Part shown: piece after piece, positions 7,265-14,485 of the stretch
Layout of the letters: each line of letters starts with the position of its first letter
Position numbering within the stretch: position 1 is the first letter of the stretch
Origin: an uncultured Alphaproteobacteria bacterium
Lineage (GTDB): Bacteria; Pseudomonadota; Alphaproteobacteria; Rs-D84
Assembly (NCBI GenBank): GCA_946625925.1
Contig: CAMOTP010000006.1
Coordinates: forward strand, 1 to 24,935
Direction: 5' to 3'
Length of the DNA stretch: 24,935 nucleotides
The notes under the pieces: model-generated
What the model was told of the DNA's origin: nothing
Seen by the model: only the letters and a program-made list of their open reading frames with translations
Database searches by the model: none
Program-made: the position numbers and the translations under genes

Positions 7265-8272
7265 ATGTTTGATGAATCTTTGGTTGTTCAAAGTGCTGTA
7301 AGTGCATTTAATAATGCTGCGTTGGCCCTGCCCGCATTTTTTTGGTGGGGAATATTAATGATTCCATTATTTTATGTTGTATATAAATACGGCAACAGGT
7401 TGATGGATATGCTTGGTTTGGAACGTCTTCAAATGCAGACAATGGTTATTAAATGGACTGTTGTAATGTCTTTGATTTGGTTGGTGCTGTTTGGTGGAAA
7501 TTATATTGTTTTGCGTGATGCGGAAACATTGTTGCCGTTTGTGACAGCGGGAATTGCTTTTCTGGGAATGGTGTTTGTAGGAAACATGACACGTGAAATA
7601 CCGTTGCCTAAATGGTCGGTGCTGTCGCGTAAGGAAAAAATAAAGCTGGTTTTGTTTATTGGTGTTGTGGTGGCTATTATTGGGTTAACGGATACCCATA
7701 CTTGGTGGGGACCAATTTTGCAAGTGCTGGCATTTGTTTTTGGTGGGTGTGTTGGTCGTAAAATGAAGTATAAATTGCGTTATGTGCCATGTGTTTCTGT
7801 GTTTATATTTTTGTTTACGATTGCAATATTGATGCAACCAGAATTTTTCCGTTTTGGTCAATTGGGAAATTTGACCCTGCTCCACTTGGTTGGTATTGTT
7901 TTTGTCGGAATTCCGGTCGTTGGTTCTGTAATGTTGCGTAATATTACACCGAAAAAGAAAATATACAAAAGTGCGTATATAAAATTAAAGTGGTTGATGC
8001 GTTGTTTGGTTGCATTGGCAGGATGTTTGTTTGTGATGACGGAATCTGTGCCGGTATTTGTTGGAACATGTGCGTTGGCGGCGGCTTTATTTTGGCTGAA
8101 AATTATACATGCAGATAAAATTCCAGAACATTTCGCAGACAGACTGTTGATGTTAGGAATTTTCTCGTTTGGTTTGATAACGGTTATGCCTGTGATTTCT
8201 TGTTTGGCTATTTTGGGGTGGCAATGTATCCCCAAGGCTGATTTATTCCAGGAAGTAAGGGCTTTGTTATAA
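7265..8272 (+). CDS. Polytopic inner-membrane protein, unknown function
   Basis: The family is not recognised. From the ATG at 7265 (AAAAGG ribosome binding site 7 nt upstream) the protein has 335 residues and about ten hydrophobic membrane segments, for example ALPAFFWWGILMIPLFYVV, LIWLVLFGGNYIVL, VLFIGVVVAIIGL, VSVFIFLFTIAILM and LMLGIFSFGLITVMPVIS. Basic loops (LSRKEKIK, GRKMKYKLR, NITPKKKIYKSAYIK) separate them. No transporter signature or catalytic motif is evident. A TTG start at 7211 was rejected because it would overlap the divergent operon. It precedes lpxA by 81 nt on the same strand, so a link to lipid A or envelope assembly is possible but rests only on position. Confidence 0.8.
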   Translation: MFDESLVVQSAVSAFNNAALALPAFFWWGILMIPLFYVVYKYGNRLMDMLGLERLQMQTMVIKWTVVMSLIWLVLFGGNYIVLRDAETLLPFVTAGIAFLGMVFVGNMTREIPLPKWSVLSRKEKIKLVLFIGVVVAIIGLTDTHTWWGPILQVLAFVFGGCVGRKMKYKLRYVPCVSVFIFLFTIAILMQPEFFRFGQLGNLTLLHLVGIVFVGIPVVGSVMLRNITPKKKIYKSAYIKLKWLMRCLVALAGCLFVMTESVPVFVGTCALAAALFWLKIIHADKIPEHFADRLLMLGIFSFGLITVMPVISCLAILGWQCIPKADLFQEVRALL

Positions 8273-8353
8273 TTTGTTATATTTCTTGAATACCACTGAA
8301 CTTTTATTTGTTGTATTATTTGCATACGATAAATAACAAGAAAGGTATTAGTT

Positions 8354-9157
8354 ATGAGTGATATTCATCCATCTGCTGTTATAAAAGAAGGTGCGGTTAT
8401 TGGTACAGATTGCAAAATAGGACCAGGTTGCATCATTGGGTCTAATGTGGTGTTAGGTGATCGTGTCGAATTGGTCGCCAATGTTGTTATTGATGGGAAA
8501 ACCAGTATAGGTGATGATTCTATTGTTTATCCTTTTGCAGTATTGGGTGTTATGAGTCAGGATTTAAAATGGCAGGATGAATCCACTATGACGGGATTAC
8601 GTATTGGTAAAAGATGTAAAATTCGCGAATATGTTACAATTCATTCTGGAACACCTGCATCAGATGGTACAGAAATTGGTGATGATTGTCAGATTATGGT
8701 TAATGCACACGTTGGGCATGATTGCAAGATTGGTAATGGTGTGGTTATGTCTAATTTGGTTCAGGTTGCAGGCCATGTCGAAGTCGAAGATTTTGCGATA
8801 TTGTCTGGGGGGGTTATGGTATTGCAATTTGTTCGTATTGGTCGAAATGCATTTGTTGCCGCTATGTCTGGGGTTGGTAACGATGTTTTGCCATATGCTA
8901 TTTACGAAGGTGCCGGTGGACGTGCTGTATACAGAACAATCAATCGTGTCGGTTTGATGCGTCATGGTTTTACCAATGAAGATATGCATGCAATTCATAC
9001 AGTATATTCTGCTGTGTTTCATGATACAGATGGTACTGTCGAGGATAGATTAAACCGTATTCGTCGTGATGTAAAAAATAACAAGTATGCAATGGATGCC
9101 ATAGATTTTATTGAAAATCGTTCTAAACGCGGTATAGGTTCTTCTAAAAATGCGTAA
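8354..9157 (+). CDS. lpxA: UDP-N-acetylglucosamine acyltransferase
   Basis: Transfers a 3-hydroxyacyl chain from acyl carrier protein to UDP-GlcNAc, the first step of lipid A synthesis, in the cytoplasm as a trimer. The 267 residues show the left-handed beta-helix hexapeptide repeats (IHPSAVIKEGAVIGTDCKIG...), QDLKW, the IREYVTIHSGT block and NAHVGHDC, whose H122 equals the E. coli catalytic H125. AGHVEVEDFAILSGG keeps H144 and G155 (E. coli numbering). Two positions differ: E. coli H160 (VHQF) is L157 here (VLQF), and the chain-length ruler G173 is A170. An AAAGG ribosome binding site lies 5' of the ATG. The stop overlaps the lpxB start by 8 nt. The C-terminal helical domain (RHGFTNEDM...) is typical. 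Family assignment is firm. Confidence 0.96.
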   Translation: MSDIHPSAVIKEGAVIGTDCKIGPGCIIGSNVVLGDRVELVANVVIDGKTSIGDDSIVYPFAVLGVMSQDLKWQDESTMTGLRIGKRCKIREYVTIHSGTPASDGTEIGDDCQIMVNAHVGHDCKIGNGVVMSNLVQVAGHVEVEDFAILSGGVMVLQFVRIGRNAFVAAMSGVGNDVLPYAIYEGAGGRAVYRTINRVGLMRHGFTNEDMHAIHTVYSAVFHDTDGTVEDRLNRIRRDVKNNKYAMDAIDFIENRSKRGIGSSKNA

Positions 9158-10274
9158 TAAAAAGACAATATTTATTATTGCTGGGGAAGTTTCTGGTGAT
9201 GTTTTGGGTGCCGGCATTATGCGTTCTATGCCTGATTACAAGTTCGTTGGAATCGGTGGTCAGAATATGTGTGATGCAGGATTAAAATCTATATTCCCCA
9301 TGTCTGATTTGGCAGTAATGGGATTATTCGAGGTCTTAGCGCACGCAAAAACATTAAAAAAACGTATCAATCAAACTGTACAATCGATTTTAAATGTTAA
9401 ACCTGATTTGGTTTTAACAATAGATTCACCGGGTTTTGCACGTGCTGTAATTGCAAAGTTGAAAAACAGTAAGTCAGGACAAGATTTAATTGCACGTGGG
9501 TTAAAATTTCATCATGTCGTCGCGCCTCAGGTTTGGGCATGGCGTCCAGGGCGGGCAAAAAAATATGCGGCAACATTTGATAAATTGTATGCTTTTTTCG
9601 ATTTTGAAATACCGTATTTTACTAAATATGGTTTGGATACTGTGTCTGTTGGACACCCTGTTTCTGATAATATCATGGGAAAATACACCATAAAAAAGAC
9701 TGGTCGTGGTGATAAAATTGTTGCGTTGATGCCCGGCAGTCGTATGAGTGAAGTTAAAAAGTTAATGCCAATATTCCGTGATTTTATAGCCAAAGTGCCA
9801 CATGGGTATAAATTTATAATTCCTGTGGTTGAAACAACAGATAAATATGTGCGGGAATGTATTTCTGGGTGGAAAATAAAACCAGAAATTATATCTGCTG
9901 GTGCAAGATATGAATTGTATGAAAAAACTTTTATTGCAGTTGCAGCCAGTGGTACTGTATCTGTTGAATTGGCGATGATGCATGTGCCTGCAATAATTGT
10001 ATATCGTATGAATTGGTTGACCACGATTATTGCCAGAATTTTGGTACATACCCGGTGGGTGTCGTTGGTAAATATATTATTACACAAGTCTGTTTATCCG
10101 GAATTATTGGGAAAATCTGCAAATTCAAAAAATATATTGAAATATTTTAACAAGATTACAGGTAATGCAGATTTGTACAAGCAGATTGTATCAGACCTGA
10201 AATCTGCGGATGTATTATGGCGGCCTGATTTGGAATCTGTGGGTGCGCGTATTGCATCAGAATTACGTAAATAA
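9150..10274 (+). CDS. lpxB: Lipid-A-disaccharide synthase
   Basis: A glycosyltransferase of family GT19 that joins UDP-2,3-diacylglucosamine and lipid X into the lipid A disaccharide at the inner face of the cytoplasmic membrane. Its 374 residues are the normal length. Landmarks in order are IAGEVSGDVLGAGIM near the N-terminus, FVGIGGQNM, SDLAVMGLFEVL, APQVWAWRPGRAKK, VGHPVSD, ALMPGSRMSEV and AASGTVSVELAMM near 275, the sugar-nucleotide site. Its ATG overlaps the lpxA stop (ATGCGTAA), so translation is coupled. No lpxI or lpxH lies between the two genes. It is followed after only 7 bp by the stop of a convergent gene, with no hairpin terminator between them. Confidence 0.96.
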   Translation: MRNKKTIFIIAGEVSGDVLGAGIMRSMPDYKFVGIGGQNMCDAGLKSIFPMSDLAVMGLFEVLAHAKTLKKRINQTVQSILNVKPDLVLTIDSPGFARAVIAKLKNSKSGQDLIARGLKFHHVVAPQVWAWRPGRAKKYAATFDKLYAFFDFEIPYFTKYGLDTVSVGHPVSDNIMGKYTIKKTGRGDKIVALMPGSRMSEVKKLMPIFRDFIAKVPHGYKFIIPVVETTDKYVRECISGWKIKPEIISAGARYELYEKTFIAVAASGTVSVELAMMHVPAIIVYRMNWLTTIIARILVHTRWVSLVNILLHKSVYPELLGKSANSKNILKYFNKITGNADLYKQIVSDLKSADVLWRPDLESVGARIASELRK

Positions 10275-10281
10275 TATTTGT

Positions 10282-13200
10282 TTAATAATTAGCTTTTGGA
10301 AATTTATTGTCTTCGCTGTCGTTTATAATATCACTGGATACACTGATTGGTGTTGTTGCAGAAACGGCATCATTATCGAGTGCATAGTTATTGGTTGATG
10401 GGTCAGTTGATTGGCAGAAATAGTAAGTGCTTGCGCTTCGTGAAACAAGGTTTGAAAAGACAACATGGGGTTTGTCGGACGGACAACAATAAAAACCTTC
10501 GTGAGCAGTTACGGTGGATCCAGAGCCACCGATATTCACTGATTCGCTATATTGGTCTTCTCCTACTCCTGCGCCTACACTACCACCTATCATACCGCTA
10601 ACACTACCAGCACCTGTGCCAGAACCAATACCGGAACTGGAACCAGAACCACCGGAACCACTAGAAGTATCGGAACTTGTTCTGCCGTCATAGTATACCA
10701 GTGTATAATCCGCTGGACAACATTTTGTTGTCTGATTATTTGTTTGTTTTGTCCAGTCAAATGGGCAATTTGCACAGTCGCCAGCCTGTAATCCTCCGTT
10801 TGTGACATCGTTTGCTGATGGTGTAGATTCTAGGGCTTTGACACCAAATGGGCATACTTGATTATTTTTATTTACGTTGGCTGTGCACCAATCTTGTTCT
10901 GTTGGAATGTCTGCCTCGGCCCCTGTGTTATAGGGCCACAGTGAAAAGTTTTCGTATTTTACAGGTGCATTTAACGGAACCTGGGTTGGTGTGTTGGAAC
11001 CAGATGTGGTGACGGTGGCATTGGGATCTTGATTAATACCTGTGATAAATGGTGTATTGGGGGTGCAAGACAAGTTTAATCCATGTGTGATTGTTTGTTG
11101 TGCCTTGTATTCGGTTTGACTCAGTGCTGTAATTATATAATTTTTTATAGGTTTTACAGGGAAAGATGCTGTACAACGTGTGCTGGTGCCATCGTTGCTG
11201 CGACGACCACCGTTTTCCCAACACAGGCAAGCACCCCAAGATTGTGTATCAACTGTATTCCAATAATTACGCGGACACATGTTTTCTGAGGTGTTATTTG
11301 GTCTAGAAGTTGGGCGCCACCACATTGTGTCATCACCCCAACGTGGTGAAATTGATACTGCGGCATTAGCATAAAAATCTAAGTCCCATGAACTATAAGT
11401 TTTTCCTATACTGTATATGGTATATAAATTTTCGTAAATACTGCCGATATTATGAAAAGTAGCTTTACAAAAGTTATTTTTATCGTAACTGTTGTTATAA
11501 TTTTTTAAATTTTGAACCGTTACAAATTTGCCGTCCAGATTGGAACAGCCAGTTTGTAAAATATCGATAATTTGGTTGTATATTTCTGTGGCAACACCTG
11601 TTGGACGTAAGTTTCGTTCATTTAATTGTGAAACATTAATACTGCTGGCGTTGGTGTCACTGGTTGCATATTTGTTAAATACATCAATTGTTGTACCATT
11701 TATACCGTTTGTAAATAAATCTAATCCGCCAAAGGCCTCTTCGACCATGTTGCTACATGCGTCAATGCTGGCCAATTGTCTGGCGCATTCGGATTTGTAT
11801 CCTTCGTCCCTGGTACAGTTGCCATTTGCATTACATGTATATGAATATAATGAAAACCAGTCTGGTGCCTCACCGGTTGCAAATATATTGCTGGATGGAT
11901 AATAAAAGTTTTCATAGTTGGCACCACCATAATTATCAAAACATTGTTTAACAACAGCACGACATGCGGTCAAAGAATCTGTGTCGTGACGGTTTTCAAT
12001 ATAATCGGCAATGATTTGACCATCAAACATATTGTTACAAGAAGCAATATAATCAGAGCATAATGATTTGTTCAGAGATAATACATTTGGATTTAATGTT
12101 GTTGTTTGTGCGGCAACCAGTCCTTGCATAGCGGCAGTCATGGCGGTGCTGCCATTCATATAACAACTGGATACAAAATCAAAACAACCCTGTTTAATTT
12201 CGTTCACTTTGGACTGTTGTGCATAATAAATATCCAGTAATGCTTTGTTCAAATAATCTTTCCAAACCGTTTCGGAATCGTCATAGCATTTGTCTAAAGC
12301 GGGTTCTGCAAATTGTTTTACCCTTTTTTCAAATGCATTAACAAAGTTGCGATTGTTGGGATTTTGTGCCAGGTTTTGATCAGCATTACTGCGTTCAGAG
12401 TTAAATGATAATAATGTGCCCAGTTTATAAAAATCAACCACACCTGCAATTGGTGCACCGGTTGCAACATCAATATATTCACCATTATCCAAGCATTTGT
12501 GATAATTGGCACCACAAACTTCTTCACTGAGAATTGCAGATTCAACATTAGACATACAAGTTGCAATATCGTCAGAATTATGTTTTTTATGATTTTCAGC
12601 ACGTGCTAAATCTAGCATGGCACTGCTTTCACGAATTGCGGCATGTGTTTCTTTTTGTTTTTTTGTAATTGCGGTTTGAACCGTATTACAATCTTGTTCT
12701 ATTGCCATTAAATATGCATTTACAGCGCGTTGCAAAGAGGCATCATTGCAATTTGCATTAACGGCATTCCTGCATTGTGGGTATACAGCAGAATATAAGG
12801 CCTGACCATTATAGGATGCAACTATTTGGCCGATATCTGATGTTCCAAAAGAATTTGCCGCATCAAATGATAAATCAATACTATTTAAATCTGATAATTT
12901 GTTGTTTTCTACACGGGAATCAGAACCACGGATAGAATTCATAATTGCGGTTAATAATGCCGCAGACGCAGATTTATCCTTGGTTAATGCATTTTCGCCT
13001 TCGGATGCGGTGTTCATGGCAGTCGCCTGGGCGGCAGTTTTACCAACAATATCCAAGTTTTCATTAAATGCATTTAATTGTTCCCCAGCCTGTTGCAAAG
13101 AATCTTTGGCCGCCTGTAAAGATGTGATACGGTCACTGCAGGAACAACGACGATAATCGTCATTTTTTAACTGACAGAATTGATCCATACATGTAAAATA

Positions 13201-13524
13201 CGCGTTTTTGCAATTTTCGTATTCTGTTCCAGTGCGCGTATTGTTTGTTGCTGTGCGTTGTGTGACTGCTGCACGTGCGGTATTTCCGGAACGGGAATTT
13301 ATGTTTCGTGATGGTGTTGTTTGTGTTGTTGTCTTTCTTGATTTTGTCACATTTTTTGTGGTTGCAACGCGTACCGTTTTGCGTGGGGCAACATTTGATG
13401 TGCGGACATGTTGTGATGTGCTTCCTTGGCGAGTCGATGCAGATGCAGACGACACGCGCGATGCAGCAATAACATCGGCCGTCCACAATGTGCAGAAAAC
13501 CAAGATAATTCCAATCCTTTTCAT
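10282..13524 (-). CDS. Large exported cysteine-rich protein, unknown function
   Basis: The family is not recognised. From the ATG at 13524 the protein has 1080 residues: a signal peptide (MKRIGIILVFCTLWTADVIA, cut near residue 21-22), then a Ser/Thr/Arg/Asn-rich low-complexity stretch to about 95, then a long mostly helical region with many cysteines (first cluster ENCKNAYFTCMDQFCQL...RRCSCS). About 900-1020 holds CANCPFDW, KCCPADYTLVYYDG, a Gly/Ser linker of about 40 residues and a second YCCPSDKPHVVF module. The many paired cysteines suggest a periplasmic or surface location with disulfides. A TTG start 21 nt upstream was rejected because it extends before the signal peptide. No clear ribosome binding site precedes the ATG. 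The CCP modules recur in the 713-residue protein beside gcrA. Confidence 0.8.
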   Translation of the reverse strand: MKRIGIILVFCTLWTADVIAASRVSSASASTRQGSTSQHVRTSNVAPRKTVRVATTKNVTKSRKTTTQTTPSRNINSRSGNTARAAVTQRTATNNTRTGTEYENCKNAYFTCMDQFCQLKNDDYRRCSCSDRITSLQAAKDSLQQAGEQLNAFNENLDIVGKTAAQATAMNTASEGENALTKDKSASAALLTAIMNSIRGSDSRVENNKLSDLNSIDLSFDAANSFGTSDIGQIVASYNGQALYSAVYPQCRNAVNANCNDASLQRAVNAYLMAIEQDCNTVQTAITKKQKETHAAIRESSAMLDLARAENHKKHNSDDIATCMSNVESAILSEEVCGANYHKCLDNGEYIDVATGAPIAGVVDFYKLGTLLSFNSERSNADQNLAQNPNNRNFVNAFEKRVKQFAEPALDKCYDDSETVWKDYLNKALLDIYYAQQSKVNEIKQGCFDFVSSCYMNGSTAMTAAMQGLVAAQTTTLNPNVLSLNKSLCSDYIASCNNMFDGQIIADYIENRHDTDSLTACRAVVKQCFDNYGGANYENFYYPSSNIFATGEAPDWFSLYSYTCNANGNCTRDEGYKSECARQLASIDACSNMVEEAFGGLDLFTNGINGTTIDVFNKYATSDTNASSINVSQLNERNLRPTGVATEIYNQIIDILQTGCSNLDGKFVTVQNLKNYNNSYDKNNFCKATFHNIGSIYENLYTIYSIGKTYSSWDLDFYANAAVSISPRWGDDTMWWRPTSRPNNTSENMCPRNYWNTVDTQSWGACLCWENGGRRSNDGTSTRCTASFPVKPIKNYIITALSQTEYKAQQTITHGLNLSCTPNTPFITGINQDPNATVTTSGSNTPTQVPLNAPVKYENFSLWPYNTGAEADIPTEQDWCTANVNKNNQVCPFGVKALESTPSANDVTNGGLQAGDCANCPFDWTKQTNNQTTKCCPADYTLVYYDGRTSSDTSSGSGGSGSSSGIGSGTGAGSVSGMIGGSVGAGVGEDQYSESVNIGGSGSTVTAHEGFYCCPSDKPHVVFSNLVSRSASTYYFCQSTDPSTNNYALDNDAVSATTPISVSSDIINDSEDNKFPKANY

Positions 13525-13535
13525 TTCTATTAAAA

Positions 13536-13565
13536 ATGTTAGCAAATTTCAGTTTTTTAGAGCAA
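13536..13565 (-). promoter_or_regulatory. Possible promoter for the 1080-residue exported protein
   Basis: On the - strand, TTGCTC (13565-13560), an 18-bp spacer and TAACAT (13541-13536) would place transcription start within a few bases of the ATG at 13524. The match to consensus is modest, and the region is so AT-rich that other -10 elements are possible. Confidence 0.3.
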
Positions 13566-13640
13566 GTAAATAATTTAAAAAAAATATGTATAACCAATTA
13601 TTTTTTTATGAATTTTTTTTGTTTTAGAATAAAAAAACTG

Positions 13641-13669
13641 TTGCATTTAATATTGATTTAGTTTATTAT
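13641..13669 (+). promoter_or_regulatory. Promoter of the tRNA operon
   Basis: A -35 TTGCAT (13641-13646), a 17-bp spacer and a -10 TATTAT (13664-13669) lie 15 bp before the first tRNA. The rest of 13525-13684 is AT-rich and shows no gene. Confidence 0.6.
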
Positions 13670-13684
13670 GAACACCGCCTTGAC

Positions 13685-13771
13685 GGGCATATGGCGGAAT
13701 TGGTAGACGCGCTAGTTTCAGGTACTAGTGGTAGCAATACCTTGGAAGTTCGAGTCTTCTTATGCCCACCA
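13685..13771 (+). tRNA. tRNA-Leu (anticodon CAG)
   Basis: Acceptor GGGCATA (13685-13691) pairs with TATGCCC (13761-13767), followed by A and an encoded CCA. The anticodon stem CTAGT/ACTAG holds loop TTCAGGT, anticodon CAG, reading CUG. A long variable arm (type II) and T-arm GGAAG-TTCGAGT-CTTCT are present. Length is 87 nt. Confidence 0.95.
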
Positions 13772-13782
13772 TATAGAGTTTT

Positions 13783-13858
13783 GGGGTTGTAGCTCAGTTG
13801 ATAGAGCGCTACGTTCGCATCGTAGAGGTCGTGGGTTTGAGTCCCATCAGCTCCACCA
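13783..13858 (+). tRNA. tRNA-Ala (anticodon CGC)
   Basis: Acceptor GGGGTTG (13783-13789) pairs with CAGCTCC (13848-13854), followed by an encoded ACCA. It carries the G3-U70 wobble pair that identifies alanine tRNA. The anticodon stem CTACG/CGTAG holds loop TTCGCAT, anticodon CGC, reading GCG. It starts 11 nt after the preceding tRNA. Confidence 0.95.
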
Positions 13859-13872
13859 GAGAACAAGTCTTC

Positions 13873-13959
13873 GGGGATATGGCGGAATGGTAGACGCTGA
13901 GGACTTAAAATCCTTTGATCATTGCGATCGTGTGGGTTCAAGTCCCACTATCCCCACCA
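13873..13959 (+). tRNA. tRNA-Leu (anticodon TAA)
   Basis: Acceptor GGGGATA (13873-13879) pairs with TATCCCC (13949-13955), followed by an encoded ACCA. The anticodon loop CTTAAAA has anticodon TAA, reading UUA (and UUG by wobble). A long variable arm is present, as expected for tRNA-Leu. Length is 87 nt. Confidence 0.95.
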
Positions 13960-13968
13960 ATCTATCTT

Positions 13969-14045
13969 GGATGTGTAGCTCAGTTGGTTAGAGCGCTTCG
14001 TTCACATCGAAGAGGTCAGCGGTTCGAGTCCGCTCTCATCCACCA
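13969..14045 (+). tRNA. tRNA-Val (anticodon CAC)
   Basis: Acceptor GGATGTG (13969-13975) faces CTCATCC (14035-14041), followed by an encoded ACCA. The sixth pair is a T-T mismatch. The anticodon stem CTTCG/CGAAG holds loop TTCACAT, anticodon CAC, reading GUG. The T-arm is AGCGG-TTCGAGT-CCGCT. It is the last of four tRNAs in one transcript. Confidence 0.93.
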
Positions 14046-14051
14046 AATTGC

Positions 14052-14079
14052 CCTGCCCGTTGGATGCAGGATTTTTTTT
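14052..14079 (+). terminator. Weak terminator of the tRNA operon
   Basis: The hairpin is CCTGC (14052-14056) and GCAGG (14066-14070), followed by a run of eight T. The stem is only five pairs, so the stronger hairpin at 14085 may do most of the work. Confidence 0.5.
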
Positions 14080-14084
14080 ATAAA

Positions 14085-14111
14085 AAAAACACCACTGTAT
14101 GTGGTGTTTTT
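14085..14111. terminator. Bidirectional terminator between the tRNA operon and exported-protein operon
   Basis: A perfect 11-bp stem, AAAAACACCAC (14085-14095) and GTGGTGTTTTT (14101-14111), encloses a 5-nt loop. It has T-runs on both strands and lies between the + strand tRNAs and the - strand gene ending at 14124. Confidence 0.85.
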
Positions 14112-14123
14112 ATTTGTGCATTT

Positions 14124-14429
14124 TTATCTTAAACCCTTGGCACGACAACATGCATTTGCAGCAGATTGCCAATCAGAATAATTTTCACGAGTGTTTCTTA
14201 AATCACGCCATTTATCCCAACCAGAACACTTGTTGTTGGTGCATTTTACGTATCTGCGCAAAGAACAGGTTTGATTGGATATCTGTCCCGTGGTGGTTGT
14301 GCATTTTACAACAATATTTTGATTGCGTGCATCGCCTGTGCCCAGTTCATTAGAAGATAATATTTGATACGCAGGTGCAAAACCTGTTGTTATGAAAAGT
14401 GCACATAAAAAAGCAAATAATTTTTTCAT
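14124..14429 (-). CDS. Small exported six-cysteine protein, unknown function
   Basis: The family is not recognised. It has 101 residues with a clear signal peptide (MKKLFAFLCALFITTGFAPA, cut near residue 20) and a mature part of about 80 residues with six cysteines (C43, C55, C63, C68, C94, C95), enough for three disulfides. The middle is Thr/Asn-rich; the end (SGWDKWRDLRNTRENYSDWQSAANACC) is charged and aromatic. The ATG has a good AAGGA ribosome binding site 8 nt upstream and its own consensus promoter in the 56-nt gap after the GH108 gene, so it can be made independently of the operon. A terminator follows. Size and cysteine content would suit a secreted inhibitor, binding protein or partner of the neighbouring enzyme, but nothing in the sequence proves this. 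Confidence 0.78.
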   Translation of the reverse strand: MKKLFAFLCALFITTGFAPAYQILSSNELGTGDARNQNIVVKCTTTTGQISNQTCSLRRYVKCTNNKCSGWDKWRDLRNTRENYSDWQSAANACCRAKGLR

Positions 14430-14449
14430 AATCCATCCTTTATATATTC

Positions 14450-14479
14450 ATTATACAGAAAAAATATATATAAAATCAA
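14450..14479 (-). promoter_or_regulatory. Internal promoter for the small six-cysteine protein
   Basis: On the - strand, a -35 TTGATT (14479-14474), an 18-bp spacer and a perfect -10 TATAAT (14455-14450) give a leader of about 14 nt that includes the AAGGA ribosome binding site. Confidence 0.65.
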
Positions 14480-14485
14480 CAGACT

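Noticed and set aside
8273..8353. A promoter for lpxA
   Set aside because: Several partial hexamers exist (TTGAAT, TTGTTG, GATAAA) but none with proper spacing, so no promoter is claimed.
10347..10808. Open frames on the opposite strand inside the Gly/Ser-rich part of the 1080-residue gene
   Set aside because: Low-complexity shadows of the Gly/Ser codons with no ribosome binding sites or domain features.
13685..14045. tRNA cluster as an integration (att) site of a mobile element
   Set aside because: No integrase, no flanking direct repeat of a tRNA 3' end, and the genes on both sides look resident.
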